The notes: generated from the letters alone by a model not told the origin. DNA of 64,000 nucleotides from Dichetophora obliterata (GCA_963920525.1 OY986438.1:98567349-98631348); one strand, 5' to 3'. Counted from the first letter of the stretch, positions 45,699-56,005 are shown. Numbers and translations are program-made.

Positions 45699-47509
45699 TG
45701 TGAGGACGTAAGTTGTTTACACTCGTTTGCGTCCACACGTAAGCCGAAGGCGGAGGATGTGAAAAAAAAATTAATTAAAATTATTTTTTTTGAGTTATAT
45801 ATACCCTATGATTATTTGTAAACACCGATAGTATCTTATTGAGGATAGTTTAGGCTAGGGAAAATTCCAAATTGCTTAGTAAACAGGCAGCGTGTAAACG
45901 ATCGCTAGGAGAAAGGATTTTTATCGGCTACCAACACTGCACTAAGTTGAGTACCACCGCCATCATGTATAGCAAAACCTACCTACACCAAACCCACCAC
46001 ACTGACACGGTGACTAAAAACTTAGTGGCTACATGTTCGACCAGCGCAAGAAAATTCATTTCTTGCTGCGGCCGCCACTTAGGTAAGTCATCAACTTTGT
46101 TTAACTCTAACTCTTGCGCTAAGGCCGTTGCCTAGTGCGCCAGGATCATTTTTCTCTCGGAATTTTTCTAAGTCTTTTTTTTAGTAAAATTTTTCTAAAG
46201 TCTTTTGGACACGAAAAATTTCTAAGTCTTTCGCTAGGGCCGTTGCCTAGTTCGCCAGGAACATTTTTTTTCACGAAATTTTTCTAAGTCTTTTCGACTC
46301 GAAATTTTTCTAAGTCTTTTTTTTTAAGTAAAAATTTTTCTATGTCTTTTAGTCAAGAAAAAATTTCTAAGTCTTGCGCTAGGGCCGTTGCCTAGTACGC
46401 CAGGGACATTTTTTTAAGAGAAAATTTTTCTAAGTCTTTACGACATGAAAATTTTCTAAGTCTTATTTTTAAGAAAATTTTTTCTAAGTCTTTTCGACAT
46501 GAAAATTTTCTAAGTCTTATTTTTAAGAAAATTTTTCTAAGTCTTTTCGACATGAAAATTTTCTAAGTCTTTTTTTTAAGAAAATTTTTCTAGGTCTTTT
46601 CGACATGAAAATTTTCTAAGTCTTATTTTTAAGAAAATTTTGCTAAGTCTTTTAGTTAAGATAAATTTCTAAGTCTTTCGTCATGGCCGTCGCCTAGTAC
46701 ATCGAGAATTCTCTTTTTCCCTTCGAGACTTTCGGGTACCGTTACGCCGCGTGGTCGGCACGCTAGAACATAGGTTGCGCTCGTCAAATCACGCCACTCG
46801 ACCAGCAGAACGGGACTTGAGTAAATAAACGCTACACCGCCTGGCACGTGCCGCGTTGTTTTCTTTGGTTGGAGGAAGAGAAACAAGACAAACAAGCCCG
46901 TCGACGCGTTCCCATAACGCAGCTGTCCACCCACTGATGAATGCGTTTCCGAGATGTCTTTAGGTTACTTTTTTATGTCTCGGCTGCGCCGCGCTCGGTA
47001 ACTTGCTACATCAAACAAACCCGTCGACGCGTTCTCGCCACATAGTTATCCACCCACTGTTGAATGCGTTTCCGAGATGTCTCTAGGTTATTTTTTTTAT
47101 ATCTCGGCTACGCCGCGCGCGGTAACTTGCTACATTTTAATTTAGGTTATTTCAATTCCCGATAGCTTTAGTTAGCCCCGTGCTGTGAGATGTCTTTAGA
47201 TGAATTTTTTTTAACTCTCGCAGCCATAGTTTTAAGATCAATTTGGTTTTGTTAAACATCAATGATTTCCTTTTAAGTTTCTTTTGATTATTCTGATATC
47301 TACAGTAAACCATAAAGTAATTTTAAGACACCGTAATTTTAAGATAGAACAAAATTTCGCTAAGAACAATAAACAACACATTGTATGTTTGACTAAAACT
47401 TAAGCGTGAGTTTTTTTCTTTTGTTTGATTTCTACAGCGGGGCTTTGTTTTGTGAGACACGAACCCTGGACACCGGCGAGTGATACCTCGGCCGGAAAGG
47501 TTCGTCACA
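45699..47509 (+). repeat. 3' LTR of G2
   Basis: TGTGAGGACGTAAGTTGTTT to TTCGTCACA. Compared with the 5' copy it lacks the 244-bp MITE but has additional 52-bp units (about 46150-46670). Otherwise there are only scattered substitutions. Confidence 0.9.
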
Positions 47510-48308
47510 AATTTCAAGACCATTTTAGAAATTTTTACTTCAAATTTGTTGATAAACCGTTGATGAACGAATTTGCATTTGAAATTTCCAAAATGTTCTT
47601 GAGCTTAGTTTAAAAAATGAAAACTCCATTTTCCGATTCCGAGTGAACAATTATTCATGATAGGGCTGATTGTATTATGCAAAACGATACAAAGGCTTTG
47701 TAGTATTTGAGCTTTTTTAAATTCACACATTAGAACTTTGATCATATTATACTTATACTTACTCTTATACTTATACTTACTTAATTTTTGATGTAATGAA
47801 CTAATAAAATTGTTGTTTATCACGCCACTAACATCAAGTGCAAGGACAAGATAAATATTTAAATTTGATATTTGTATTAAGTTTTGTAAAATTACAAAAA
47901 CAAAATGTATAATGTTTATTCCCAAAAGCATTTTTACTCAAAGCTACTGGCTGCATCGTAAGATTATTTAATCAAAATTATTATAATGTAGTGTTTTGTT
48001 TAAATTTTCTTATGATTTCCTGCAGTAAAATTATGATTTCCATTTATATAACTAAACAAAAATACACAAAAAATTAGCTGATTTTAAAAATACAACACAT
48101 TGGCCCATATGAATAAAAAGTAGCATCTTCAGTAATTTGTAGTAACTACCAAAAAGTAAAGTACTACAAAAAGCTTGCATTCGGTATGAATAAAAACTTT
48201 TTTCGAAATTAAATGAATACTAATTTCGAAAGTAGCATATACTACAAAATTTGACATTTGTTCGACGCAGGTGGTTAATTTTAATAAAGTGCGCGCAATT
48301 TCTTCGAT

Positions 48309-49046
48309 ATGGAAGCAGAATTTTTACAAATGAGCTTTGAGGATGATGACGGCTCTGAGGAATCCAGATCTGTGCTCGAAGCATCTACTAGTCGCGTCAG
48401 CGATTTGCTATTTGCATCGGCAATAGAAAAATGTGGACGTGTGCTCCTCAAGAAGGACCAAACACCATTAGTGAGATCTCAGAAGGCTCTGGCGCTAAAA
48501 GAAGTAGCAGACTTCATACTGCTCACAAAGGGCATTTCTACAACCGAACAGCAACTTGTAAAAAAATTGAACAACATGAAGGCAAGAGTGAAGTCCAAAA
48601 CAGATAGAAACAGAACAGGGAACCGCAAAACTGATCTTAACGCTGGTGAAAAGTTGTTCTTGGATATCCTTGGAAATGAAGACAATCCCAGTGTTTTTAA
48701 AGTCAAATGTACGTATTTGGTGGTCCTCAGTTGTAAGGGGCAAATAAAATAATAACATTTTCAAATTTAGATGGTGTTTCTGTTGGTGTGGCACATAATG
48801 AGGAACTTCCAGACATACAGTTCAATGCAGACCAAGAAGTGAGAGAAGAAAATGCACCTTCAACCAGTAAATCTTCGTCTCACCGAAAAAAAAAACGAAG
48901 AAAAGGCAACGACAATTGAACTACAGCAGCTTGTTCTGAAGAGGCAGTTAGAAGTTTTTGACGCACAAATAAATATGCTTACAAAATTGGATGCAGTACT
49001 AACCAAAATTGATCGTCTTGTTGACTTAAAGACAAATGAAATTTAA
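48309..49046 (+). pseudogene. Harbinger 1 accessory protein (Myb/SANT-like), frameshifted
   Basis: Exon 1 (48309-48708) starts MEAEFLQMSFEDDDGSEESR and holds a three-helix DNA-binding-like region (EVADFILLTKGISTTEQQLV, KKLNNMKARVKSKTDRN). A 62-nt intron (GTACGT ... ATTTAG, 48709-48770) leads to exon 2. In exon 2 the frame breaks at a run of ten A at 48886-48895: the current frame stops at 48919, while the next frame continues with TIELQQLVLKRQLEVFDAQI and a coiled coil to 49046. Such proteins help the transposase enter the nucleus and bind the ends. The frameshift in a homopolymer could also be a sequencing error. Confidence 0.7.
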
Positions 49047-49108
49047 AACTATGGAATGACTCAAAGAATATCACATGATTTCAATCACTAATTTTTCACT
49101 TCGTTTAA

Positions 49109-49304
49109 AGGTATGACCTGCGGTTCAAACCCACAAAAATAACGTTTTCTAAAGGTGCTGTAGCTCAGTCGTTTTTCAATTTATCAACTTTGGGTTTTTT
49201 TTACGTGAAAGTAGACGTAAATTTTCTAACTTTTTCCGTACTTGTTTGTGCTTCTATGTTTTTTATCCCCCCACCCAAATTTTTTTGAACCGCAGGTCAT
49301 ACCT
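49109..49304. mobile_element. MITE, 196 bp, TSD TAA, inside Harbinger 1
   Basis: AGGTATGACCTGCGGTTCAA and TTGAACCGCAGGTCATACCT are exact inverses, with TAA outside both ends (49106-49108 and 49305-49307). Confidence 0.85.
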
Positions 49305-50139
49305 TAACTGACATTTACTACTGCCAATCGGATTGTTGCATTTCTTGGAATTTTGCATAGTTTTTATGGGCGTAAATATTGCAATATTTTTGTTATTTTT
49401 GTAAATTTTTTATTTACTTGTATAAAATGAGTATTTTAACGAATAAATAGAATACTTCTTCTAACTGTGAGGTATAATTTATTTTATAGAAACTTGGTTC
49501 CAAGGGTTTTGTATAGTACTGAACACTGTTTATGACGTTGCAGCCCCAAGGTCCCCTGTTCGCTGTAGGCAAGCCTGCAAGATGGACAATAGAAAACGGA
49601 AAAACTTTTAGAGGTCACTACTTTTTTCTCAAGAGGTCAGAATTTACAAAAAGGCAAAAAAAATTTTGCATTTTTTCGAGAAACGAAAACGCCATAAGAT
49701 TCTTTAAGACAACTGGCTATATATATCTTTGTGTGTAGCTAATATTATGGTTAAGATATTATTTAAAATGTAATATATAAAGCTTTTACACAAATTTTAA
49801 ATTAATCAAATCCTGAATAGTAATCGTTCAATTTTTAGTGTCAACACACCTGCATCAGCAGCTAACTACACCAAATGAGAATCAATAATACGTGACTACG
49901 TAGATTAAAGGTGGTGAGCTGACTAGTGATATGTTTGTCTGTCTATACTCTAAGGAATTTAAGTATCCTTTATATTATCTTTAGATTTATTTATATAGTT
50001 GCAAACACACTTTTATTAAGAACAGTATAAAACAAAATAGTTACATTAGTTTCTAGTTATTAAACTTAAAACTTCTTCAAGATAAAAAAAAATAAAAACA
50101 AAATATTTAATTATATCACTGCTAGTTTTAAGTAAAAAA
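49305..50139. other. Harbinger 1 intergenic region
   Basis: This lies between the two convergent genes and is AT-rich. A 68-codon frame at 49532-49738 has no domain. AATAAA-type signals on both strands fit the 3' ends of the two genes. Confidence 0.45.
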
Positions 50140-51138
50140 TTAGTTAAATAAGTAAGCAGAAATTATATTCCGACGCTGCTGGCCTCTTTCTCTCAGAGTG
50201 TTGTTGGCTATGTCTGCTTCCAGCAATACTTCGTCTTGTTCCTCGCCTATAAAGTCGTCATCTTTTAAAAATTTTGCAGCATTGTGTAAAATGAAGCATG
50301 CTAAAACCATTGAAGGTACCCGAGATGTCTTTATTCTTATTTTTGATTGCAAAATGGGAAATCTTCTTTTCACTTGCCCAAATACGCGTTCAATGACAAC
50401 TCGCTCTTTGGTATGAACTTTGTTGTAATTGCGCTGTTGTCGCGATGTAGGGTTCTTATATGGGGTCATCAACCACGGTGTAATACCGTACCCTTCGTCA
50501 CCCAAAATTAATGCACCTGCTGAGTTCTCCGCAATCACCTGATTCACAGCAGAATTCCGCCAAATTCTTGAATCGTGCACAGAGCCAGGCCAAGAGCAAT
50601 CGATGCTTGTAAACCTCTCGATGGCATCGCAAGTAGCTTGGACATTGAACGATGGAAAACCCTTTCTGTTTATGTATTCATCAGGGTGTTCATGTGGACG
50701 AATAATGCATATATGTGTGCAATACAAGGCTCCTATAGCATTTGGAAACGAATTTAATGCAAGCCACAAAGTTTTAGCTTCGTTAAATTCATTCTCATTA
50801 CTTGGAAAAATAATCCACTCTCTAGCTCTGCTAACTATCTTTCGGCAAACATTCCAAATTATTTTGTTGGCTGTTGTCTGATGTATCCCAATGTCTTCAT
50901 CTACGCCAACCTGAAAGCCTGGATCTCCTATATAGCGCAAAAAAGTACGCATTTTCTGCGAATTTGAAATCGCTCCACCTCTTTTTTCGCCGCTGTCAGG
51001 TCCTAGGAATGCCTCAACAAGCCACTCAAAATTTTCTTCATTAAATCTGAAGAGCGCTTTAAAATTGTCCATGGCCGGCTCACGTCTATTTTTATATAAT
51101 TTTATAGTACGCTCACTTATATTTAAAAACATTGCCAT
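50140..51138 (-). CDS. Harbinger 1 transposase (HARBI1-like), full length but catalytic Asp lost
   Basis: A single intact frame of 332 residues, the normal size for the HARBI1/PIF family, starts MAMFLNISERTIKLYKNRRE. The N-terminal half has the helical region with GIHQTTANKIIWNVCRKIV. The DDE_4-type core follows. The first catalytic box is AIGALYCTHICI, where the family has Asp before C/G-T-H, here Tyr (TAT for GAT). The second box GSVHDSRIW and the Glu box VVIERVFGQVKRRFPIL are intact. The enzyme should cut and paste the element, but loss of the first metal ligand predicts no activity. The intact frame with a dead site is unusual and may reflect either a recent mutation or retention of DNA binding. 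Confidence 0.85.
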   Translation of the reverse strand: MAMFLNISERTIKLYKNRREPAMDNFKALFRFNEENFEWLVEAFLGPDSGEKRGGAISNSQKMRTFLRYIGDPGFQVGVDEDIGIHQTTANKIIWNVCRKIVSRAREWIIFPSNENEFNEAKTLWLALNSFPNAIGALYCTHICIIRPHEHPDEYINRKGFPSFNVQATCDAIERFTSIDCSWPGSVHDSRIWRNSAVNQVIAENSAGALILGDEGYGITPWLMTPYKNPTSRQQRNYNKVHTKERVVIERVFGQVKRRFPILQSKIRIKTSRVPSMVLACFILHNAAKFLKDDDFIGEEQDEVLLEADIANNTLRERGQQRRNIISAYLFN

Positions 51139-51398
51139 ATATGTACTTTCTTTTCAACTTTCTTTTAATAAATCATTTACTAAAAACTTGTAGTATGTCT
51201 TTTTGCTTACTACTCAAAATCAGTAGCAAACACTACTTTTATTCATACCAATCCGGCTAATTTGTAGGAAGTTCGAAACAGCTGTTTTTTGTAGTGTAGT
51301 AAAGAGCACTTTATTCATACAAACAAACAACTTTTGAAGGTTTTTTATTTTGATTTGTAGTAAAGTCGAGTCTGCTACTTTTATTCATACGGGCCATT

Positions 51399-51608
51399 AT
51401 TAAAGGTTCGTTCACAATAACTTTTAAATATTGGATATATTATAAAAACTAATCACATACACCACGTTGTGAATACCCCTATCGTTTGCAGATTTCTGAT
51501 TTGAAATAATACAAGAAGCAACACTGTTTCCACCTACTCGCTACATTTTGACACTATATGCCCAAAATGACAGTTTATCGCCAGCTGATTTTCAGCGAAT
51601 AATAATAC
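51399..51608 (+). repeat. Right-end part of P-like copy A
   Basis: TACAAGAAGCAACACTGTTT, TTGACACTATATGCCCAAAA and CAGCTGATTTTCAGCGAATA correspond, in reverse, to 58770-58880 in copy C and to the copy B end at 58705. Confidence 0.7.
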
Positions 51609-51885
51609 CTGTAGCGGAATTCCCAAAATCTTAACGTGCTTCAATCGCTAACGTTAACTAACAACGTTTATAGCTTGCAGTAACGTTTGCCGTATTCTCA
51701 TTCCGAGGATAAGCTACAACAATAGCTAAGAATTGCGTTAGAAAAGTTAGCGTAAATATTGTTAATAAATTTTTTAAATATGGTAGCACTGGCGTTTGAA
51801 ATCTAAATTTTACGAAAGGGTTGAAAGAAGAATAGTGAAAAGTCAAACAAAACGTTAAAAAATCAAAAATATTAAAGTAAAAAAT

Positions 51886-52898
51886 ATGGACGCAGGTAAA
51901 AAAAGAAGCAGCCGGGCCACAGCAGAACAATATAGGCTAATGCTGGACTTTTTTGGGGTACAAAAAGGCATGGCAGAAGGGAGGTTTGTGGCACTGCATG
52001 GTCGGCATGAAGCCGCCAACAAGTGGGAAGAGCTGGCTGGCCAGCTCAACAGTGTCGGTGGAGCCGAGAAGTCCGCGGCGCAGTGGCAAGTGGTAAGTTA
52101 AATAGTATATAAGTCTGATATCTATGTTAAAATATAATATTTTCCCATTTTAGGCCTGGCGTGATCTCAAATGCAGGACGTCGGTGAAGGCAAGAGAACT
52201 GAGGAAACAAATGGCGTCTACAGGTGGGAAGCCTTTGTCTTTTTCTGCGCTCACTGAGCTAGAAAAGCGTGTGTTGGGCATCCTTGGCACGGAATATGTG
52301 GAAGGGAGCAGCACCTGCTCTGACAGCATTCCGGAGGAAGAGGTAGCTACATTAAAATTTATGAAAACTTTTATTTATGGTGTCTTATTGTTGGTATAGC
52401 ATTTGCAGATCGCCTTGGAGTCAGGTGAAACTGCAGTTTTGCACTCCACTCCGACGGTGCCCAACATGCTTGATGTTGACGAGGAGGCAGATGTTGCGTT
52501 GGAGGCGGTTGTGGAAACGCCAGCAAAAAAGAGGCGCACCGAAACTAGCAATAATCCGTCTGAGCAGAGGAGAACTGTTCCAAAGCGAACCGTTCTCGAT
52601 GCAGCTAGAGTGCAGTTTGCAACTATTGCAACGCAACAAGCGAATGCTATAACAGTGAGTACACACAGCTTTTTGGAGCGAGATGAGTTCTTATATTTGT
52701 TCTTTATTCTTTCAGATGCAAGCTGAAGCAGCGAAAGAGAATGCCGAAGCGGCGACTCTGCAAGCGCGAGCGTTGGATCGCATAGCTTCAGAGTTTGAGA
52801 CATTGGCGCGGGCGTTGGACCGTATAGCTTCAGCCTTTGAACTATTGGCGCAAAGTATGGCACCTTTGTACATTGACATCACAAATGGTGACCCATAA
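51886..52898 (+). CDS. Harbinger 2 accessory protein, four exons, intact
   Basis: Exons are 51886-52092, 52154-52342, 52409-52654 and 52716-52898; all introns are 61-66 nt with GT-AG borders (GTAAGT/TTTTAG, GTAGCT/TTGCAG, GTGAGT/TTTCAG) and lie in phase 0. The product is 274 residues. Residues 1-95 form a Myb/SANT-like domain (ATAEQYRLMLDFFGVQKGMA, NKWEELAGQLNSVGGAEKSA, then QWQVAWRDLKCRTSVKA). The middle is acidic with a nuclear-signal-like PAKKRR. The end is a coiled coil with two copies of ARALDRIASxFExLA. Such proteins recruit the Harbinger transposase to the nucleus and to the element ends. No stop or frameshift is present. Confidence 0.8.
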
Positions 52899-54335
52899 AT
52901 TTTAATATTATTTTTTTATTAATTTATTTTCTGCGTTTTTTCCAACAATTTGTTCTACTTCTGTAAAAATTGCTACATGTAATTTGCTCCAAAAATGTAA
53001 CCTTTCTTTTTTTCTGGTGTAATATTGCTTTTGTTTTGTGGAGTAGAGCAAATTGTTGGAAAAAAACGCAGCTATAATTTATATAACTGTATTTTTTAAT
53101 GAACAAAAACAAATGAAAGTACAAAGTGAAACTTTAAGACTGCTATCCTTAGAGGATATTAATTTATAAATAAATGAATTTAAATGTGATTTGTTTTTTC
53201 TTATGCATTTTTTAAGTTAATAGTTTAATAATTGTTAAGCTCATAATATCTTTACATGGGAATTTCGTTTTCGCTTTTTATATTTGCGAAGTAATTAAGA
53301 AGCACTATAATAAATAAGCCAATGACAACAATCAACCGTAAGTATTTAAAGATATAAGCAAAAATATGTGCCGTCTTTACTAGGGTAACAAAATTAGGTG
53401 CAAGAGTATATAGAATTATAAAAAAAGACGATCAAGAAAGTAGGCGGAATTCTACAAAGGGTTTAAGGGTACTGAAATTCGTTACAAGAATGGGTATAAT
53501 TATTTCGAAAAGTTATCATCTATAGTAATAAAACTAATTTTCTGTTTGTTTGTTTGTTTAGCCTTTATACACATCTCAGCGGCTCATAGTATGGATACTA
53601 TGGATACATATTAAGTGCATCCTAGATTAAATTGTTTTATATTTGGTTTTCGCCATGCCCCCTCAGAAATTGTTCAACTAACGGTAATTTTGTTATTATA
53701 CTTTTTACCATTGTAAACATGACATCAAAAACACTCACATATCTTTAAAATTGTAGAAATTTTTTGTTCAACGACTTTTTCATAAATCATCGTTACCTAA
53801 GAATGAGAAAAAACCACATGAAAATTAAATTTTGGACTTTCACTGCAAATATCTCCGCTGTTCATTTATATATATCATTAAATTTTTTTTTGTTCAAAAC
53901 TTTGTTCAAAAGTTGTTCAATAAAAGCACTTCACAAAAATAGTTGGAACTGTACCGTTAGTAAAAATATTGACTTTTTACTCAAAAAGTGACTCAAAAAT
54001 TGTTTTGGTTGTAAAAAGAAATTCAAGTAAAAATTTCACATATGACAATAATTTTCAAAAATTCATCCAGCTAAGCGGAAAAATTATTTCACTGTTTTTT
54101 TCATCAAAACATCAAGGGTACCTCCTTTGATTTTTTTTAATGAAAATGTTTTTTAGATAATATAAATAATAAGTTTTTAATAAGTGACATAATTGAAGAA
54201 TAGTACAAACTCAAATTTAAAATTTGTTTTGAATATGTTTTTTTAATATGTTTTTTAGATAATATCATCAAATAATAAGTTTTTAAAAAGTGGCATCATT
54301 GAAGAATGTGAAAACTCAAATTTAAACTTTTTTTA
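52899..54335. other. Harbinger 2 intergenic region
   Basis: About 1.4 kb of AT-rich DNA between convergent genes. CTGCGTTTTTTCCAACAATT at 52931 is repeated inverted at 53053 (AATTGTTGGAAAAAAACGCAG), a short stem that could mark 3' end formation. TAATATATTTTTTAGATAAT-type blocks near 54155 and 54247 are a local duplication. There is no gene. Confidence 0.5.
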
Positions 54336-55564
54336 TTACTTATAAATCGATAATCGAACCCCATTATCAACTACATTATGTTCTGCAGTCACTGTCGATA
54401 TATCTTCCAAGACATCTACTGCCAGATCGCTTGCATTTATCGAGGAGAGGCTCATGTTGTGCAGAACTGCACAAGCGTTGACAATTTTCCCAGCAAAACC
54501 GGGCTCGTACATGAGTACTCTTTGGCGAGAGAGGCACCGCCACCTGCTTTTTAAAACACCAAACAGTCTCTCCACACAATTTCGGGCTTTGCACAGTCCC
54601 TCGTTGTACCGAAACTTTGGAGTGTTTTCTGGCTGATTCGGTAGAGGTGTCATGAGCCACGGTTCTAAAGGATAACCAGAGTCGCCTGCGAGTGAAACAC
54701 AATTAACAAAATAGACAGAATTTTCATTTAAAAAAACTACCAATTAAAAACGTTCGTCGGTTACCACGTTCATATGCTCGTTGCGTTACCTGCCGAGCAG
54801 AACAAGCATTCCAGATGTAAGCATCATGGCGAGCTCCGGGATATCTTGCATTCACGTGTAAAATTCTTAGGTTTGGATCGCAAATATTTGGGGAAAAAAT
54901 GCCATGATAAATAATATTGTAAGATTATTATATAATTTTTAATTTACCATTTGTACATTTATGGAATGGTAACCGTGATGATTAACGTACGCTTCCTCAT
55001 GCTGTGCTGGCCCAACGATGGCGACGTGGGAGCAGTCAATTGCCCCAATGGCACCATCGAAAGGTTCACGTGCTGCCCTAAACAGGGTAAGCGCTGCCTG
55101 CCGTTCAATATCTGTCATCGGGAAACGCACATTCAACCTAAAAATACGTTCGTTGATGGCATCTGTTACCCGATGGATGGCGCGGCTCACAGATGACTGG
55201 CTCATCAAGATGCCCTTCTGCTCCCCTACTGGCCGCTGGTAGCACCCAGTTGCATAAAACCGAAGCGCTGCCAACACCTAATCAAAGAGTTTAACTACAA
55301 AAACAGTTAAATAATGAACTTTTTTCATACTTGATTTTCCGCTGATAACGCTGAGATTGTTCTAAGGTCTAAACAATCTTGAAGCGAATCTATGAGGCTG
55401 TGAGCTGTCTCGGGAGTCAAGCGGTACAGCTTTATAAATTTTGATTGCTCCAAATCAAAAGGGCTGTCCATTTGACGAAGATCAGCCCAGTCCCCTGCGC
55501 TGTCGCGCATTTGAATTTCGCTCTCCAACACAGCTGCATCCATTGCCAAATATTGAAATGCCAT
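54336..55564 (-). pseudogene. Harbinger 2 transposase, four exons, one splice acceptor lost
   Basis: Minus-strand exons are 55564-55331, 55277-54948, 54885-54741 and 54685-54336, 352 residues in total. Exon 1 starts MAFQYLAMDAAVLESEIQMR. Exon 2 has the helix-turn-helix-like part (GILMSQSSVSRAIHRVTDAI) and the first catalytic Asp in GAIGAIDCSHVAIVGP. Exon 3 has ARYPGARHDAYIWN with the second Asp. Exon 4 has GDSGYPLEPWLMTP and the Glu in ARNCVERLFGVLKSRW. All DDE residues are intact. Introns 1 and 3 are GT-AG. Intron 2 (54947-54886) has donor GTAAAT, but there is no AG in its 62 nt: the expected acceptor reads AAAT before codon ATT. Without correct splicing, translation stops two codons after exon 2. 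Confidence 0.75.
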
Positions 55565-56005
55565 TATTTAAATATTTTTATTTGATCAAACAACCACTCA
55601 ACTTTACGAATATAGTAAAAAATACAATTAATTGCTTAACGTTATTATTTTTATAGTTAACAACGCTTGAAAACTCGACGTTAAGTGAGCAACAGATATT
55701 GTTAAAGAACTGTCAAATTTATCGTCAAAAACAGCTTAGGTTAAGTTTGGGAATACGAGCTAACAATAATTGTAGCTTAGGCCAGTTAACGTTAACGTAA
55801 ATAACGTTAACATGTTTGGGAATCCCGCTACTGGTAATTTTATCATGGGCTGCACCATGATAGAATTACCAGGTACTATTAATCGCTACTTTTACTCGTT
55901 ACTTTGGGCATATAGTGTCATACAGAAGTACTGCAAACACACCAAGAAGTAAAAAGGGATTTTTGATTTTACTTTTCCCAGATGTCTACATATGAACATG
56001 AACAG

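Larger units (their letters stand above)
38562..47509 (+). mobile_element. Osvaldo/Ulysses-like Ty3/gypsy retrotransposon (element G2)
   Basis: It has LTRs of 1893 and 1811 bp (TGTGAGGACG ... TTCGTCACA), AATT on both sides (38558-38561 and 47510-47513), a perfect tRNA-Lys primer site, gag, pol and a purine-rich tract. Very long LTRs with a tRNA-Lys primer are known from the Osvaldo/Ulysses lineage of dipteran gypsy elements; placing it there is an inference. It carries two stops and at least two frameshifts in gag-pol, but the LTRs are still very similar, so it is much younger than G1. Confidence 0.85.
38496..47668. mobile_element. MITE of the 56508-56728 family, split by the LTR element
   Basis: CAGCACTATCATGAAAAATT starts at 38496 and ATTATTCATGATAGGGCTG ends at 47668, with ATT outside both. 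Copy B has the same MITE at the equivalent site (56508-56728), so it entered the P-like family before these copies separated. The LTR retrotransposon at 38562-47509 later landed inside it. Confidence 0.75.
48102..51395 (-). mobile_element. PIF/Harbinger element 1, 3.3 kb, TSD ATT
   Basis: The inverted ends read GGCCCATATGAATAAAAAGT and ACTTTTATTCATACGGGCC, flanked by ATT (48099-48101 and 51396-51398). The motif TATGAATAAAA is repeated near both ends (48109, 48185, 51238, 51311, 51379), as expected of transposase-binding sites. It encodes the usual pair: a Myb-like accessory protein (plus strand) and a DDE transposase (minus strand). Both are damaged. Confidence 0.85.
51612..55830. mobile_element. 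PIF/Harbinger element 2, 4.2 kb, TSD CTG
   Basis: The ends TAGCGGAATTCCCAAAATCT and TTTGGGAATCCCGCTA are inverse, and subterminal AACGTTAAC motifs recur on both sides. CTG lies outside both (51609-51611 and 55831-55833). Copy B at about 58731 shows the empty site ACCTGGTAATT, which confirms the borders. It encodes a four-exon accessory protein (plus) and a four-exon transposase (minus), converging as in Harbinger 1, but the two elements are not closely related. Confidence 0.85.
37881..55855 (+). mobile_element. P-like element copy A, split by three insertions
   Basis: It starts CCATGATAGAATTACCAGGT at 37888 and ends GGTAATTTTATCATGG at 55848. GCTGCAC lies on both outer sides (37881-37887 and 55849-55855), a 7-bp duplication. 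The ends resemble the CATGATGAAATAAC start of the P element. Its own pieces are 37888-38561, 47510-48101, 51396-51611 and 55831-55848, about 1.5 kb in total. The rest is an LTR retrotransposon and two Harbinger elements. Alignment with copy B (55856-58751) proves the pieces belong together: TGATAGGGCTGATTGTAT, CAAGTTTTGTAAAATTACAA-like blocks and ATTCCCAAAAGCATTTTTAC occur in both. Confidence 0.75.

Noticed and set aside
49115..49170. tRNA-like signals: GGTTCAAACCC (B-box-like) and TAGCTCAGTCG (A-box-like)
   Set aside because: The order is reversed (B before A), there is no cloverleaf, and both lie inside a 196-bp MITE.
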